From: UBA525 sp964589765
GTDB lineage: Archaea > Nanobdellota > Nanobdellia > Woesearchaeales > UBA525
Reading direction: 5' to 3'
Assembly: GCA_964589765.1 (NCBI GenBank)
Contig: CAZPUM010000001.1
Coordinates: forward strand, 37,317-101,316
Length of the DNA stretch: 64,000 nucleotides
Shown one piece after another: positions 33,245 to 41,752 of this stretch (its first letter is position 1; each line of letters starts with the position of its first letter). The notes beneath the pieces were generated by a model. It saw only the letters and a program-made list of their open reading frames with translations. It was not told where the DNA came from and ran no database searches. The translations under genes and the position numbers were made by a program.

Positions 33245-33767
33245 GATAATCTCTAAGTTTGTCAAGTGCAATGCGCCTATGACTAATATTGTTTTTCATC
33301 TCCTTGGACATCTGTGCATACGAAAGACAAAATCCATCAGGTTGAAAGACAGGGTCCCAACCAAAATCAGTTTCGCCTTTAGGAGAGACAATCCTTCCGT
33401 TTACAACGCCCTCGAAAAAATAGATTTCCCCAGAATCATATAACCCCATAGTACATCTTGCCTGTGCACCATACTCACCAAATTTTTCAGCAATCTTGAA
33501 TAGGTGTGGAGCTCCACCATGGTTCATAAACCACTTTATCAACGGTCCGGGCAGTCCATTCAAACAATCCATATGAAGACTCGTGTCCTCAACTATCAAG
33601 GGCCCCTTATGATGTATGATTGCAGATTCTAGTTTTGCTCGTATAACCTCTTCAGGGTCGGAACTTTGAATCTCAGCAAGGTTTAAATCCAGATGAATCA
33701 CGTCACCCAAAATTGCTCTTACCTCTTTTAGTTTGTTAGGATTTCCAGTAATGAAGTACAAAGTCAT
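33231..33767 (-). CDS. rdgB: RdgB/HAM1 non-canonical purine NTP pyrophosphatase
   Basis: A 178-residue protein that removes ITP, dITP and XTP from the nucleotide pool. The family motifs are FITGNPNKLKEV at the start, VEDTSLHMDCLNGLPGPLIKWF (catalytic Asp) and FGWDPVFQPDG, with SHRRIALDKL at the end. The start at 33767 is set by homology and a TATA-like AAACTTTATC (33793-33802); the longer frame to 33836 runs through the promoter and into the ABC gene. Confidence 0.93.
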   Translation of the reverse strand: MTLYFITGNPNKLKEVRAILGDVIHLDLNLAEIQSSDPEEVIRAKLESAIIHHKGPLIVEDTSLHMDCLNGLPGPLIKWFMNHGGAPHLFKIAEKFGEYGAQARCTMGLYDSGEIYFFEGVVNGRIVSPKGETDFGWDPVFQPDGFCLSYAQMSKEMKNNISHRRIALDKLRDYLMKR

Positions 33768-33802
33768 AATCAAATAGAAAAAAAGAGGAGTGATAAAGTT
33801 TA

Positions 33803-35608
33803 CTACTTCACGTAACCGCCCTTCTGTAGGTTCCACAGTTTTTTGTACTGGCCTTCTTGTTTAATCAGATGGCTATGCTTGCCAACCTGTACAATATTTC
33901 CCTTGTCAAGCACGACTATCTTGTCTGCGTGCATGATTGTGGAAAGTCTGTGCGCGATGATTAGTGAAGTCCTTCCTTCCATCAGTCTTTCAAGGTCCTT
34001 CTGAATCTCATGTTCAGTCTCACTGTCCAATGCTGATGTCGCCTCGTCCAGAACAAGTATCTTCTTGTTGGCAAGGAGTGCTCGTGCAATTCCTACACGT
34101 TGCTTCTCTCCGCCCGACAGTCTGACACCTCGCTCTCCAACAATTGTGTACTCCTTTTTGGGCATGTCAACAATCACTTTGTCCAGTTGGGCAAACTTAA
34201 TCGCTTTCCACACCTGTTCACGGCTCGCCGTGGGGTTGCTGAACCTGATGTTGTTCCAAATAGTGTCATCGAACAACACAGATTCCTGTGGCACAATTGA
34301 CAGTTCAGCACGTAGTGAGTCCTGCTTCAGGTTCCTGATGTCCTTGTTGTCAATCAGGATGCTTCCTTCATCAACGTCGTACAGTCTGTACAGCAACTTC
34401 ACCAAGGTAGACTTTCCGCTTCCTGAGTGTCCTACAAAAGCCACTTTCTGGTTTGGCTCAATTTTCAGGTTGAAGTTCCTGAAAACAAACCTTTTGTAGT
34501 ATTTGAACCCCATATCACGGAACTCAATCTTTCCTTTTCTGACTTTCAGCACTTTCGAATCGTGCTTGTCTTTGATTTCGTTCTCGTACTTTTCATACTC
34601 GAATATACTCTCAAAGTCAGCCATACTGCGGGTGAAGTTTCTGATTCCGTGCATGAAACCGAACAGAGGTCCCAGCAGAGATGTGTACACCGTGTAGATG
34701 AACGCAACATCTCCTACTGTGGCTTTACCGTTCAGGAGGTCCATTATTGGAAGCGCAACTACGAAGAAGGCTCCTAACCCCAGGATAAATGCGTGTCCCG
34801 CATCCAGCCACCTAAAGTAACCCCATAACCTGTAAAACGCATCTCTTGTCTGGTGCGTTAGGCCAAGGAAGTTTCTTTTGACGGTTTTCTCCTTTCCGTA
34901 GTACTTTATGCTCTCTATGTTTGTGAAGTAGTCTGCCATAACAGCTTTCTCCACATCCTCCTTGTGGTTCGCAAGCACGTGTAAGTCCATCTGTTTGTTC
35001 TGAATTATGAGGCCCCATCCAAGGAACACCACAATCATTACTGTTATCACTATTGCAGATGTGACATTGACAGTCAGAAGAGCCGCAGCAGCCACTATGA
35101 AGAGGAATGTCATAGGCGCAAAGTTAAACACTATAACGTCTACTAATGCCTCCACAGAACGGCCTCCTCTGCTCATTCTGCTAATCATGCTTCCTGTCTT
35201 GTTTGTTGTGTGAAACCGATGGCTCAGGTGAATCAGGTGGTTGAAAAACCTCTTTTTCAGGTCAACAATAAGCCCGCTATCCAACTTGTTAATGAAATGG
35301 ATGTGAACAAATTTCAACACTGTCCTGACAACCAGCATTACGGCGAACACTGTAGCAACAATTCCTAGAATCACTAGGAAAGGGTCTGCTGACAGGGTTC
35401 CGGTCGCGTACTCTGTGCCATTATCGATAATAAGCTTGAACAGATATTTTTCCAACACATAGCTCGCTTCAATCACCAAGATGACTGCAAGCAGTGCGAT
35501 GAATCGCCATCTGTAAGGCTTGACCATCGAATAGAGATTCCTCAGGTTCCGCCTGACATCAACCTTGAACTTCAGGTCTTCTTGCCGGTCTTCAGGTTCC
35601 ATTCCCAT
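33803..35608 (-). CDS. ABC exporter, fused permease and ATPase (MsbA-type)
   Basis: A 601-residue half-transporter. Six membrane helices lie between about residues 35 and 320. The nucleotide-binding domain follows: Walker A GHSGSGKST (about 393-401), signature LSGGEKQR, Walker B ILVLDEATSALD and the H-loop AHRLST. It works as a homodimer, exporting lipids, peptides or drugs; the substrate is not evident. AGGTGA lies 7 bases before the ATG at 35608. A TATA box shared with the divergent small gene sits at 35639-35646. Confidence 0.92.
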   Translation of the reverse strand: MGMEPEDRQEDLKFKVDVRRNLRNLYSMVKPYRWRFIALLAVILVIEASYVLEKYLFKLIIDNGTEYATGTLSADPFLVILGIVATVFAVMLVVRTVLKFVHIHFINKLDSGLIVDLKKRFFNHLIHLSHRFHTTNKTGSMISRMSRGGRSVEALVDVIVFNFAPMTFLFIVAAAALLTVNVTSAIVITVMIVVFLGWGLIIQNKQMDLHVLANHKEDVEKAVMADYFTNIESIKYYGKEKTVKRNFLGLTHQTRDAFYRLWGYFRWLDAGHAFILGLGAFFVVALPIMDLLNGKATVGDVAFIYTVYTSLLGPLFGFMHGIRNFTRSMADFESIFEYEKYENEIKDKHDSKVLKVRKGKIEFRDMGFKYYKRFVFRNFNLKIEPNQKVAFVGHSGSGKSTLVKLLYRLYDVDEGSILIDNKDIRNLKQDSLRAELSIVPQESVLFDDTIWNNIRFSNPTASREQVWKAIKFAQLDKVIVDMPKKEYTIVGERGVRLSGGEKQRVGIARALLANKKILVLDEATSALDSETEHEIQKDLERLMEGRTSLIIAHRLSTIMHADKIVVLDKGNIVQVGKHSHLIKQEGQYKKLWNLQKGGYVK

Positions 35609-35638
35609 TGTTATTCACCTTAACATACCTTCATAGGT

Positions 35639-35646
35639 TTTATATT
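35639..35646. promoter_or_regulatory. TATA box between divergent ABC exporter and small gene
   Basis: TTTATATT is 28 bases before the ATG at 35671 (leaderless, rightward). Leftward it gives a start site near 35618 and a short leader holding the AGGTGA site of the ABC gene. Confidence 0.45.
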
Positions 35647-35670
35647 CTATCGTTGCCTTCCGAAGTACGA

Positions 35671-35823
35671 ATGCCTGAACCTAACGCCATGTTTGGACGA
35701 TATTACCGTATGCTCAAGTCGTACTCCGATATGGAAGATGAAGAACTAGAGATTACGGAGCCTGAACGTGACGATGGTACAGACCACGAACTACCAGTAG
35801 ATGCCCATGAGGAACGTTGGTAG
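35671..35823 (+). CDS. small acidic hypothetical protein
   Basis: A 50-residue protein starting MPEPNAMFGRYYRMLKSY, then strongly acidic (EDEELEITEPERDDG). The ATG at 35671 is preferred to the frame start at 35608 because of TATA spacing and because the upstream part reads through the divergent promoter. No family recognised; it is short enough that the coding claim is moderate. Confidence 0.45.
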   Translation: MPEPNAMFGRYYRMLKSYSDMEDEELEITEPERDDGTDHELPVDAHEERW

Positions 35824-35865
35824 TTTCATATTTCGTCACTCTCCGTAACCTGGAAGTGGCAACAG

Positions 35866-35879
35866 ATCTTATTTAAGAT
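35866..35879. terminator. palindrome in convergent gap after rpl15
   Basis: ATCTTA-TT-TAAGAT, followed rightward by TTTTCTAT. It lies in the 140-base gap (35824-35963) between the small acidic gene and the end of the ribosomal operon. CTCCGT (35841-35846) and ACGGAG (35911-35916) also pair around it. The gap holds no other gene I can see. Confidence 0.3.
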
Positions 35880-35963
35880 TTTCTATAAAAATTTCTCGAC
35901 GAAAAAATAGACGGAGAATAATCACAAGAATTTAGTGTAACAGGTTAACGAGAATTGAGTTAA

Positions 35964-36473
35964 TCACTCCTCAACAACTTCTTCGGTCTCTGGTGCATCT
36001 TCAAAACTGTCTTCCTGACCAGTTACATACTCTGCCTCTAGAACTCCGCCTGCTTTCTTGAGCTTCTCTTCCGCTTTAGGAGATGCAAACTTGACGCTGA
36101 CAGAAAGCTTCTGTGTGACTTTCCCAGCACCCAGTAGTTTTGTGTATCCGAGCTGTCTCAAGTTAACAATGACTTTGCCATCTTTCTCAAGAGCCTTACC
36201 TGAACGAACAAGCGCAGGCACAATCGAGTTGAGATGTCCTACGTTAATTGTGACCTCAACAGTCTCATAGGATGTAAATCCGCGCTTGGATGGGTCCTTC
36301 CCTGACTTGTACTCCTTCCATACAGAGGGCTTCTTTGCGTCTCCTTTTGCTCCGGTTCCGGCCATTCCGCGACCTCCGCGGTTTCCTGCACCACGGTGCT
36401 TCTTCATAGAACCCCAACCGTGTGTGGTTGAGCGACGCTGTCTAACATTTTTCTTGCGGTGGCGAACAACCAT
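35964..36473 (-). CDS. rpl15: Ribosomal protein L15 (uL15)
   Basis: A 169-residue archaeal L15 with the glycine-rich basic start (GAGNRGGRGMAGTGAKGD) and the conserved LGYTKLLGAGKV region. The acidic last 20 residues (EDSFEDAPETEEVVEE) are an added tail. It is the last gene of the L3-to-L15 operon. Confidence 0.95.
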   Translation of the reverse strand: MVVRHRKKNVRQRRSTTHGWGSMKKHRGAGNRGGRGMAGTGAKGDAKKPSVWKEYKSGKDPSKRGFTSYETVEVTINVGHLNSIVPALVRSGKALEKDGKVIVNLRQLGYTKLLGAGKVTQKLSVSVKFASPKAEEKLKKAGGVLEAEYVTGQEDSFEDAPETEEVVEE

Positions 36474-36887
36474 TTACATCATCCTCCTTATCAGGTCGTC
36501 CATGCTTGGCCTTTTGCCAAGGACGCCACCGTTTTGATAACTGACCTTAATACCCTTCCGGGAGAAACCACCGCGTGGCGGTGCTAGTCTGAAAACATTT
36601 TCACTGACGGGCTTTCTCTTTGCGGAAAGCTCTTTGATAACTTCAGGGCTGACCTCTCCGTAAGCCGTGAAATCTTTCACCTTTCTCAGAATCCCCTGAT
36701 TCACCTTGTTGTCAGGAATGATTGCACAAACATGCTTTCTAAGTAGTTTTAGCGAGTCAAGCGCTTTTAGGATGTCGTGCCTTACGCCTATCTGGCGACC
36801 TCTGATTAGAATAACCGCAAACTGCTTTGCCTTTGGCGCAGGTTTCTCCACTGGCGCCGGCTTCTCTGTTTTTTTCTCTTCGGTCAT
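36474..36887 (-). CDS. rpl30: Ribosomal protein L30 (uL30)
   Basis: A 137-residue archaeal-type L30. The domain begins after a lysine/proline-rich extension of about 22 residues (EEKKTEKPAPVEKPAP). It continues with AVILIRGRQIGVRHDILKAL and ends with the long archaeal C-terminal part (APPRGGFSRKGIKVSY). ATG at 36887 chosen over the GTG at 36893. The stop abuts rpl15. Confidence 0.94.
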   Translation of the reverse strand: MTEEKKTEKPAPVEKPAPKAKQFAVILIRGRQIGVRHDILKALDSLKLLRKHVCAIIPDNKVNQGILRKVKDFTAYGEVSPEVIKELSAKRKPVSENVFRLAPPRGGFSRKGIKVSYQNGGVLGKRPSMDDLIRRMM

Positions 36888-36889
36888 AA

Positions 36890-37672
36890 TCACTCACTCG
36901 CTTCTGCCTGAATCTCTTCAGGAGTCTCAATCTTCTTGGTATTTTTCTTCTCACTACCATCTATAACAAGATGCTGTGCTTTGTAAGCCTCTGACATCTT
37001 CATCTTGTTCAATTGACGAAGTGCTTTCTCACAAGCTTTAATCAGGTTGGTCTTAGTTTTTGTTTGGCCTAAGGTCTTACTCCAGACATTCTTAACGCCT
37101 GCGAGTGCTAAAATCTTTGCCACTTCTTTCTCAGTTGCAAGACCTTTACCTTTAGGTGCGGGCAACAATCTAAGAATGACGCTTCCGCACTTGCCTTCAA
37201 CAGCAAATGGCAGACTGTGTCCTGTCTCTGCCTTATCTTCCCAGCTTCCAACTCCACGTCGGATTTTAAAGAGGTTAAGCTTTGCCTGTCGAATCGCTTT
37301 GTCTCTTGCAGGGACTGTTTCCTTGCTACTTCCAAATCCAATTCCGACGTGTCCATTCCTGTCACCTACAACTGCGGTAACGCTGAACTTTGGCTTGTTT
37401 CCTTCTTTGGTCTTTTTCTGGGTGTTTTTGAAAATCCTTCTCTGACCTCCTCCGAACTTACCCTTGGCCTGGCCAATTAGCAGGAAGTCCATTTCGAGGT
37501 TTGGTATTAACGCATCGATTATCTCAGGTTCCAGAATTCTCTCACCGGAGTCAAGAATCTTATCGATATCTTTAATCTCCTTGTTCTTTACCGCGCGACC
37601 CAGAGCGGTTTTTGGTTTCCACTCTGCCACGTCGAATTCGGGCATTGTTTCCTTTCTTTTTTGATACGCCAT
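36890..37672 (-). CDS. rps5: Ribosomal protein S5 (uS5)
   Basis: A 260-residue archaeal S5. The dsRNA-binding-like domain has KFSVTAVVGDRNGHVGIGFG and the C-terminal domain has LPAPKGKGLATEKEVAKILALAG. A short charged C-terminal extension (GSEKKNTKKIETPEE) follows the normal end. It belongs to the small subunit decoding region. Confidence 0.96.
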   Translation of the reverse strand: MAYQKRKETMPEFDVAEWKPKTALGRAVKNKEIKDIDKILDSGERILEPEIIDALIPNLEMDFLLIGQAKGKFGGGQRRIFKNTQKKTKEGNKPKFSVTAVVGDRNGHVGIGFGSSKETVPARDKAIRQAKLNLFKIRRGVGSWEDKAETGHSLPFAVEGKCGSVILRLLPAPKGKGLATEKEVAKILALAGVKNVWSKTLGQTKTKTNLIKACEKALRQLNKMKMSEAYKAQHLVIDGSEKKNTKKIETPEEIQAEASE

Positions 37673-37676
37673 ATTT

Positions 37677-38159
37677 TCACTTCGTAATCTTGCCTTTCAC
37701 ATCGGTCACCATCTTTGTGACCTTTTCATCGATGTGCTTTCCGTTAATGCGGTCGTCTGATGGAAGCGCTTCTTCACTGATGCGAACTTTCAGTCCGCCT
37801 TCGATTGCTCCTTTTGCTACCGCATAAATTCTGCCACCCTTGTGGTGCTTCTGCAGACCTATGTCAACAATGATTTCATCTTTGATGTTGCTCTTCTTTG
37901 CAAGAAGAATTCCTGTCAGGTATGCCGCAGGAGTGTTTCCTGTGTTTCCCTTCCAGCCAAGCTTCGATAAATCCGTCGCTCTTGCAGTCGCAAGTACTAT
38001 GTCACCATCTTCATGATACTGAACCAACTGTGCTTGGACGCTTTTATTGCTACCTCTGACAACCAGTCGGGGTAAGTGGCTTTTCAGCAATGACAATCGC
38101 TTCTTATAATCCGTACGACCTTCACGCTTCCTCCTGTATGCTAGTACTCTTGCGCCCAT
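37677..38159 (-). CDS. rpl18: Ribosomal protein L18 (uL18)
   Basis: A 160-residue protein of the archaeal L18/eukaryotic L5 type that binds 5S rRNA. Markers are YRRKREGRTDYKKRLSLLKS, RLVVRGSNKSVQAQ and GWKGNTGNTPAAYLTG. The ATG at 38159 is used; the GTG at 38168 would overlap rpl19e. Confidence 0.95.
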   Translation of the reverse strand: MGARVLAYRRKREGRTDYKKRLSLLKSHLPRLVVRGSNKSVQAQLVQYHEDGDIVLATARATDLSKLGWKGNTGNTPAAYLTGILLAKKSNIKDEIIVDIGLQKHHKGGRIYAVAKGAIEGGLKVRISEEALPSDDRINGKHIDEKVTKMVTDVKGKITK

Positions 38160-38160
38160 T

Positions 38161-38619
38161 TTAATCACTCTTCACCATATTATTTTCATTCATGTACAAC
38201 TTAATGTGACGGACACTTCTAAAGTATCCTCCTTTCACTTTTCTGTAAAGTAATCTGTAGCCCTCTGATGTCAGAATGCTTTTGTCTTTAAGCTCCTTGA
38301 TGAAATTTCTCTGTGCTCTGACCTTTCTCATCCAAGCTTCTTTTGAGGGGTTTCTTGCTGTGGATTTTCCTTCGCGACTTCCCGCACCTTTTCTAAGCCC
38401 CTTACTTCTCTGTACGGCATTCTTTCTTGCTCTGACTCTGCTCACTCCCTTTATGGGTTCAGCAGATATTAGTCCTTCACGAACCAGCTCGCGAATATCC
38501 TCCTTTGTGATTGCTGCTTTGATATCATTAAGCCTGGAAGGGTCAAACTTGACTCTCTTCTGGGTTGCTTTTAGGACATCAGCGGACAATCTTTTCTGGA
38601 GTGTTAGGTCATATGCCAT
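38161..38619 (-). CDS. rpl19e: Ribosomal protein L19e
   Basis: A 152-residue basic helical protein with the L19e pattern: an N-terminal domain (DLTLQKRLSADVLKATQKRVKFD), the arginine-rich linker GLRKGAGSREGKSTARNP, and a C-terminal helix ending YRKVKGGYFRSVRHIKLYM. The gene has no bacterial counterpart and supports the archaeal assignment. Confidence 0.95.
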   Translation of the reverse strand: MAYDLTLQKRLSADVLKATQKRVKFDPSRLNDIKAAITKEDIRELVREGLISAEPIKGVSRVRARKNAVQRSKGLRKGAGSREGKSTARNPSKEAWMRKVRAQRNFIKELKDKSILTSEGYRLLYRKVKGGYFRSVRHIKLYMNENNMVKSD

Positions 38620-38625
38620 GTATCA

Positions 38626-39327
38626 TCACTTTTTTTCGGAAGGTTTTGGTTCTAGAGAGTCCTTGGAATTCACATTAGCTTTAGTTCCCTGTTGGGTTTT
38701 GGGCTTCTTTGGAGACTCCTTTGTTGACTCTTCTTTCTTGACGGTTGGTTTTTCATCCGCCTTTACTTCCTTCTCTATTTTTTTCTCAAGAGCTTCTGTG
38801 GGTTTCGAAGTTTCTTCGGAATCTTTTTTCTTCTCAGACTCTTCCGCTTCTTTTTCCAGCTCTTTTTGTTTCTTTTCTCGCTCCTGATCGCGCTCCTTCT
38901 TGGACTTACTCTGTGCTTCAAAGTCAGCTTTAATCTTGTCTGCGCGCTCTTTGGATGCGTTTAGGAATGTGAATCCTGCTTTTAGGCCAGCCTCAATGAC
39001 AACTGCCTTTTTCTTGCCCCCTAGTTTTCCACTAACAACAAGTGTGTGCACTTTTGGGTCGAAGTCTTCAAAGTTAACAGATGTTACGATAACAGGAAAT
39101 AGACCGTCTTTAGTCTGACCGCGCACAACAACAGGGGTCTGATACCCTCCTTTGAGGTGCTTACGATATCCTTTCCTGTTGTCACCAATTTTGTTGTGAA
39201 GGCCTGTTGGCTTTCTCCACTTTGATGCGAGTTTACTCTTTTTGTGAGCATCCTGTCTGATGAACTTTGGCTGTTTTTTCTTCAAGTTAGCCTTCACATC
39301 CAACAGTCTCTTTTTGTCATCTGCCAT
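38626..39327 (-). CDS. rpl32e: Ribosomal protein L32e with long charged tail
   Basis: A 233-residue protein. Residues about 15-135 are an L32e domain (FIRQDAHKKSKLASKWRKPTG; HNKIGDNRKGYRKHLKGG). The remaining 95 residues are almost wholly lysine, glutamate, serine and proline, doubling the length of the core. The tail is disordered in appearance and is the largest of several such extensions in this operon. Confidence 0.94.
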   Translation of the reverse strand: MADDKKRLLDVKANLKKKQPKFIRQDAHKKSKLASKWRKPTGLHNKIGDNRKGYRKHLKGGYQTPVVVRGQTKDGLFPVIVTSVNFEDFDPKVHTLVVSGKLGGKKKAVVIEAGLKAGFTFLNASKERADKIKADFEAQSKSKKERDQEREKKQKELEKEAEESEKKKDSEETSKPTEALEKKIEKEVKADEKPTVKKEESTKESPKKPKTQQGTKANVNSKDSLEPKPSEKK

Positions 39328-39329
39328 GA

Positions 39330-39875
39330 TTATACCTTTTTACCGTCTTTTTCCACGATGTAGATTCCATCCTGGAATACTCTTGAATCAAAACCAGGCC
39401 TCCTAGTGAGCAATTCTATTGCACTGGCCTGGTTTCCTGCGCGAACCTTGTCTAATGACTCTACAACTATATCTGTGCCTTCCATTTTGACATCGACATC
39501 ATCCATTAGCTTGAGCCTTCTTGGAACAGCCTCACCAATGAAGTTCTTTACCTCAAGGACACCGTCCTTGATACTTACATTCATTGGAAAGTGTCCGCTA
39601 CAGATTTTCAGTTTGTAAGTGTGACCCTCAGTTACGCCTCTTGCCGTATTTCGCACAATTGTTGCGGCGGTGTTCATAAGACGCTTGTCTTTCCTGGTGG
39701 CGTTTTTTCTTGTGAAAGTTACTTTGTCACCCTCAATTTTTATGTCATAGTTCTTACTACCAACATCCTTTGACAGCTCTCCTTTTGCTCCCTTTATAGT
39801 CATAGTGCGACCGCTCATTGAAACGGTCACTCCTTCGGGGAGCTCCACAGTTGCTGTTAGTTCTTCGAGGTGCAT
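39330..39875 (-). CDS. rpl6: Ribosomal protein L6 (uL6)
   Basis: A 181-residue archaeal L6 with two repeated beta domains, for example VELPEGVTVSMSGRTMTIKG in the first and KNFIGEAVPRRLKLMDDVDV in the second, ending FQDGIYIVEKDGKKV. Standard length and position between rps8 and rpl32e. Confidence 0.95.
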   Translation of the reverse strand: MHLEELTATVELPEGVTVSMSGRTMTIKGAKGELSKDVGSKNYDIKIEGDKVTFTRKNATRKDKRLMNTAATIVRNTARGVTEGHTYKLKICSGHFPMNVSIKDGVLEVKNFIGEAVPRRLKLMDDVDVKMEGTDIVVESLDKVRAGNQASAIELLTRRPGFDSRVFQDGIYIVEKDGKKV

Positions 39876-39887
39876 TGTTTCACTTCC

Positions 39888-40280
39888 TTAGTATGCGAAA
39901 GCAATCAAATTTCCGCCAACATTGGCTTCTTTTGCCTGCTTATGTGTAATTATTCCCTTGTTTGTTGTTAGGATTATAACTCCAAAGTCTTTTGCCGGAA
40001 GGTATCTCTTCTCAAACCTTACGAACTCATCAACACCCACATTGAAGTTAGGCGTAATGACTCCTGTCTTGTTCAGGTTTCCTGAAAGTTTGACTGTGAG
40101 CAGATTACCCTTCGCGTCTTTGGTTTCTTCAAAGCCTTCGATGTAACCTTCCTCTTTTAGGATTGTTAGGACCTGGCGAATCAGGTTACTGTTGCACTTG
40201 GTTGTAAATCCCTTCTTACCAATGCGCTCAGCATTCTGAATTCTACTCAGGACGGCTGCGAGTGGGTTGTTCATGCTCAT
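39888..40280 (-). CDS. rps8: Ribosomal protein S8 (uS8)
   Basis: A 130-residue archaeal S8, exactly the family length when started from the ATG at 40280, which has AGGTGA upstream. The core reads PLAAVLSRIQNAERIGK at the start and PAKDFGVIILTTNKGIITHKQA near the end. It binds the central domain of 16S rRNA. Confidence 0.95.
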   Translation of the reverse strand: MSMNNPLAAVLSRIQNAERIGKKGFTTKCNSNLIRQVLTILKEEGYIEGFEETKDAKGNLLTVKLSGNLNKTGVITPNFNVGVDEFVRFEKRYLPAKDFGVIILTTNKGIITHKQAKEANVGGNLIAFAY

Positions 40281-40289
40281 TTTATTCAC

Positions 40290-40520
40290 CTAGTTATACT
40301 GCTTAAAGCCGAGGTCGACTGCGTTCTCTCTGAAACACTGACGGCAGATGTTCAATCCATATGAACTGATGTGCCCGCCTGCGCGTCCGCATCGCTTACA
40401 TCTCTTAGAGCTCTTACCAAATTTTCTGTCATCTGGTTTGTTGTGCTTCTTGTACTTTGCAACCTTTCCTGGCTTCTTACTTATCTGCTTCAGTACTTTG
40501 CTGTGATGCGATACGGTCAT
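40290..40520 (-). CDS. rps14: Ribosomal protein S14 (uS14), zinc type
   Basis: A 76-residue protein with the zinc-binding pattern CKRCGRAGGHISSYGLNICRQC, four cysteines in two CxxC pairs. The N-terminal 25 residues are a basic extension relative to the shortest archaeal S14 proteins. Confidence 0.95.
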   Translation of the reverse strand: MTVSHHSKVLKQISKKPGKVAKYKKHNKPDDRKFGKSSKRCKRCGRAGGHISSYGLNICRQCFRENAVDLGFKQYN

Positions 40521-40522
40521 GT

Positions 40523-41059
40523 TTATTCCTCTAGCTTTGTGTTGAAAGTCGCGTTCATGAAAGCGACCGCCTCATCCTTTTTGATAAGGTGCTTTTTGTT
40601 GACTTTACCAGGCCTGAAATTTCGTCTCTTGACTCTGTACCCAGGTCTCTCAAGACTGATACACGCCTGAAGACCGATGATTCCAATCTCAGGGTCGTAC
40701 TTGCTTCCGTCAATATCAATGTACTCCGGAATTCCGAAACTGATGTTGCCTGCATCATCATAGTTATTTTTCTTCAAATGATTTTCTTTGGCGGAGAGCA
40801 GTCTTGGGATTACCTCTTCTGCCTGCTTTCCTCTTAGTGTAATTTTACAGCCAATAGGCAAGCCAGGTCGAAGTCCCCAACCGGGAATCCTCTTTTTGGT
40901 CACGGTTTTTACCGGAGGAATTCCTGTCAACTGCTCAAGCAGTTTCATTCCCTTTTCTAGGAGCTGTGCATCCTTTCCTGCTCCGATGTTTAAGGTGACT
41001 TTCTCTACCCTTATCTGTTTCATCGGTTGCTCCGTGACTGTTTTTGCTTGCTGTGTCAT
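40523..41059 (-). CDS. rpl5: Ribosomal protein L5 (uL5)
   Basis: A 178-residue protein contacting 5S rRNA. The core starts with MKQIRVEKVTLNIGAGKD, and continues with PVKTVTKKRIPGWGLRPGLPIG. The ATG at 41059 is preferred to the TTG at 41068, which would overlap rps4e. The 12 residues before the core are a small extension. Confidence 0.95.
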   Translation of the reverse strand: MTQQAKTVTEQPMKQIRVEKVTLNIGAGKDAQLLEKGMKLLEQLTGIPPVKTVTKKRIPGWGLRPGLPIGCKITLRGKQAEEVIPRLLSAKENHLKKNNYDDAGNISFGIPEYIDIDGSKYDPEIGIIGLQACISLERPGYRVKRRNFRPGKVNKKHLIKKDEAVAFMNATFNTKLEE

Positions 41060-41064
41060 ATGTA

Positions 41065-41748
41065 TCAACCTAGTGTTATGATTGGCTTGTCCTTGCCGAT
41101 TACAAATGCGTAATCGATAGATGTCTGGAATGTTTCTTTTCCAGATTTGATTGTCAGTGAACCTTCCTCTTTGTCAATCTCTTCGATAGACCCGACTTTT
41201 CCGATGTGGTTTCCACCGACAACAAGAATTGCTGCGCCTTTCTCGAAGGTGAGCTTCTCCTTGATTTTACCGTCAAGGTCAACCACTACTGAATCTCTGT
41301 TCTTGTACTGACCAACATCTACTAGAAGGTTGAAACCTCCTCTGCAGTTAAGCTGAATCTTTCCGCCTCCTACAGTTGTTTTACCTCTTACTTGGTAGAT
41401 GACAAACTCCTCGCCTTTCTTTACGGGGGTTACAGTCAGCACGTTATTCTTGTTAATCAGAACTCTGTAATTGTCTTTGTCGATTGTTAGTAAGTCCATG
41501 AACCCTACAGGATCATCTGTGTGATGCAATTTTCTGCCATTAATCTTTACCTCAGAGTTCTTCAGCACGAGCTGTGCTTGCCTTGCAGTCTGTACTAGAC
41601 CAAGTACTTCTCGAAGTACTATTGCCACAGGCATACTCAGCGCCAAAGTGTGTCCACTAGGTCTTGGCCTCATGATGAAGGTTGTTTCCTTCCTAGGTAT
41701 TGGCCAGGTCCTCGGTGCCGCTTTCCTCTTTAGATGGTATTTTGTCAT
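41065..41748 (-). CDS. rps4e: Ribosomal protein S4e
   Basis: A 227-residue archaeal/eukaryotic protein. The start MTKYHLKRKAAPRTWPI is diagnostic. The S4-like RNA-binding region, a central S4e domain (VKINGRKLHHTDDPVGFMD) and a KOW motif (FEKGAAILVVGGNHIGKVG) follow. Starts 4 bases after rpl24; the frame upstream to 41802 is inside rpl24. Confidence 0.95.
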   Translation of the reverse strand: MTKYHLKRKAAPRTWPIPRKETTFIMRPRPSGHTLALSMPVAIVLREVLGLVQTARQAQLVLKNSEVKINGRKLHHTDDPVGFMDLLTIDKDNYRVLINKNNVLTVTPVKKGEEFVIYQVRGKTTVGGGKIQLNCRGGFNLLVDVGQYKNRDSVVVDLDGKIKEKLTFEKGAAILVVGGNHIGKVGSIEEIDKEEGSLTIKSGKETFQTSIDYAFVIGKDKPIITLG

Positions 41749-41752
41749 TTGA

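Noticed and set aside
33768..33836. Upstream extension of rdgB
   Set aside because: It would begin inside the ABC exporter gene and pass through the rdgB TATA box; the family start is at 33767.
35841..35916. CTCCGT/ACGGAG arms as a long hairpin
   Set aside because: Six-base arms 64 bases apart are likely by chance; only the inner ATCTTA palindrome is listed.
38276..38887. 203-codon open frame on the plus strand
   Set aside because: Antisense to rpl19e and rpl32e; it is the mirror of lysine- and glutamate-rich coding sequence.
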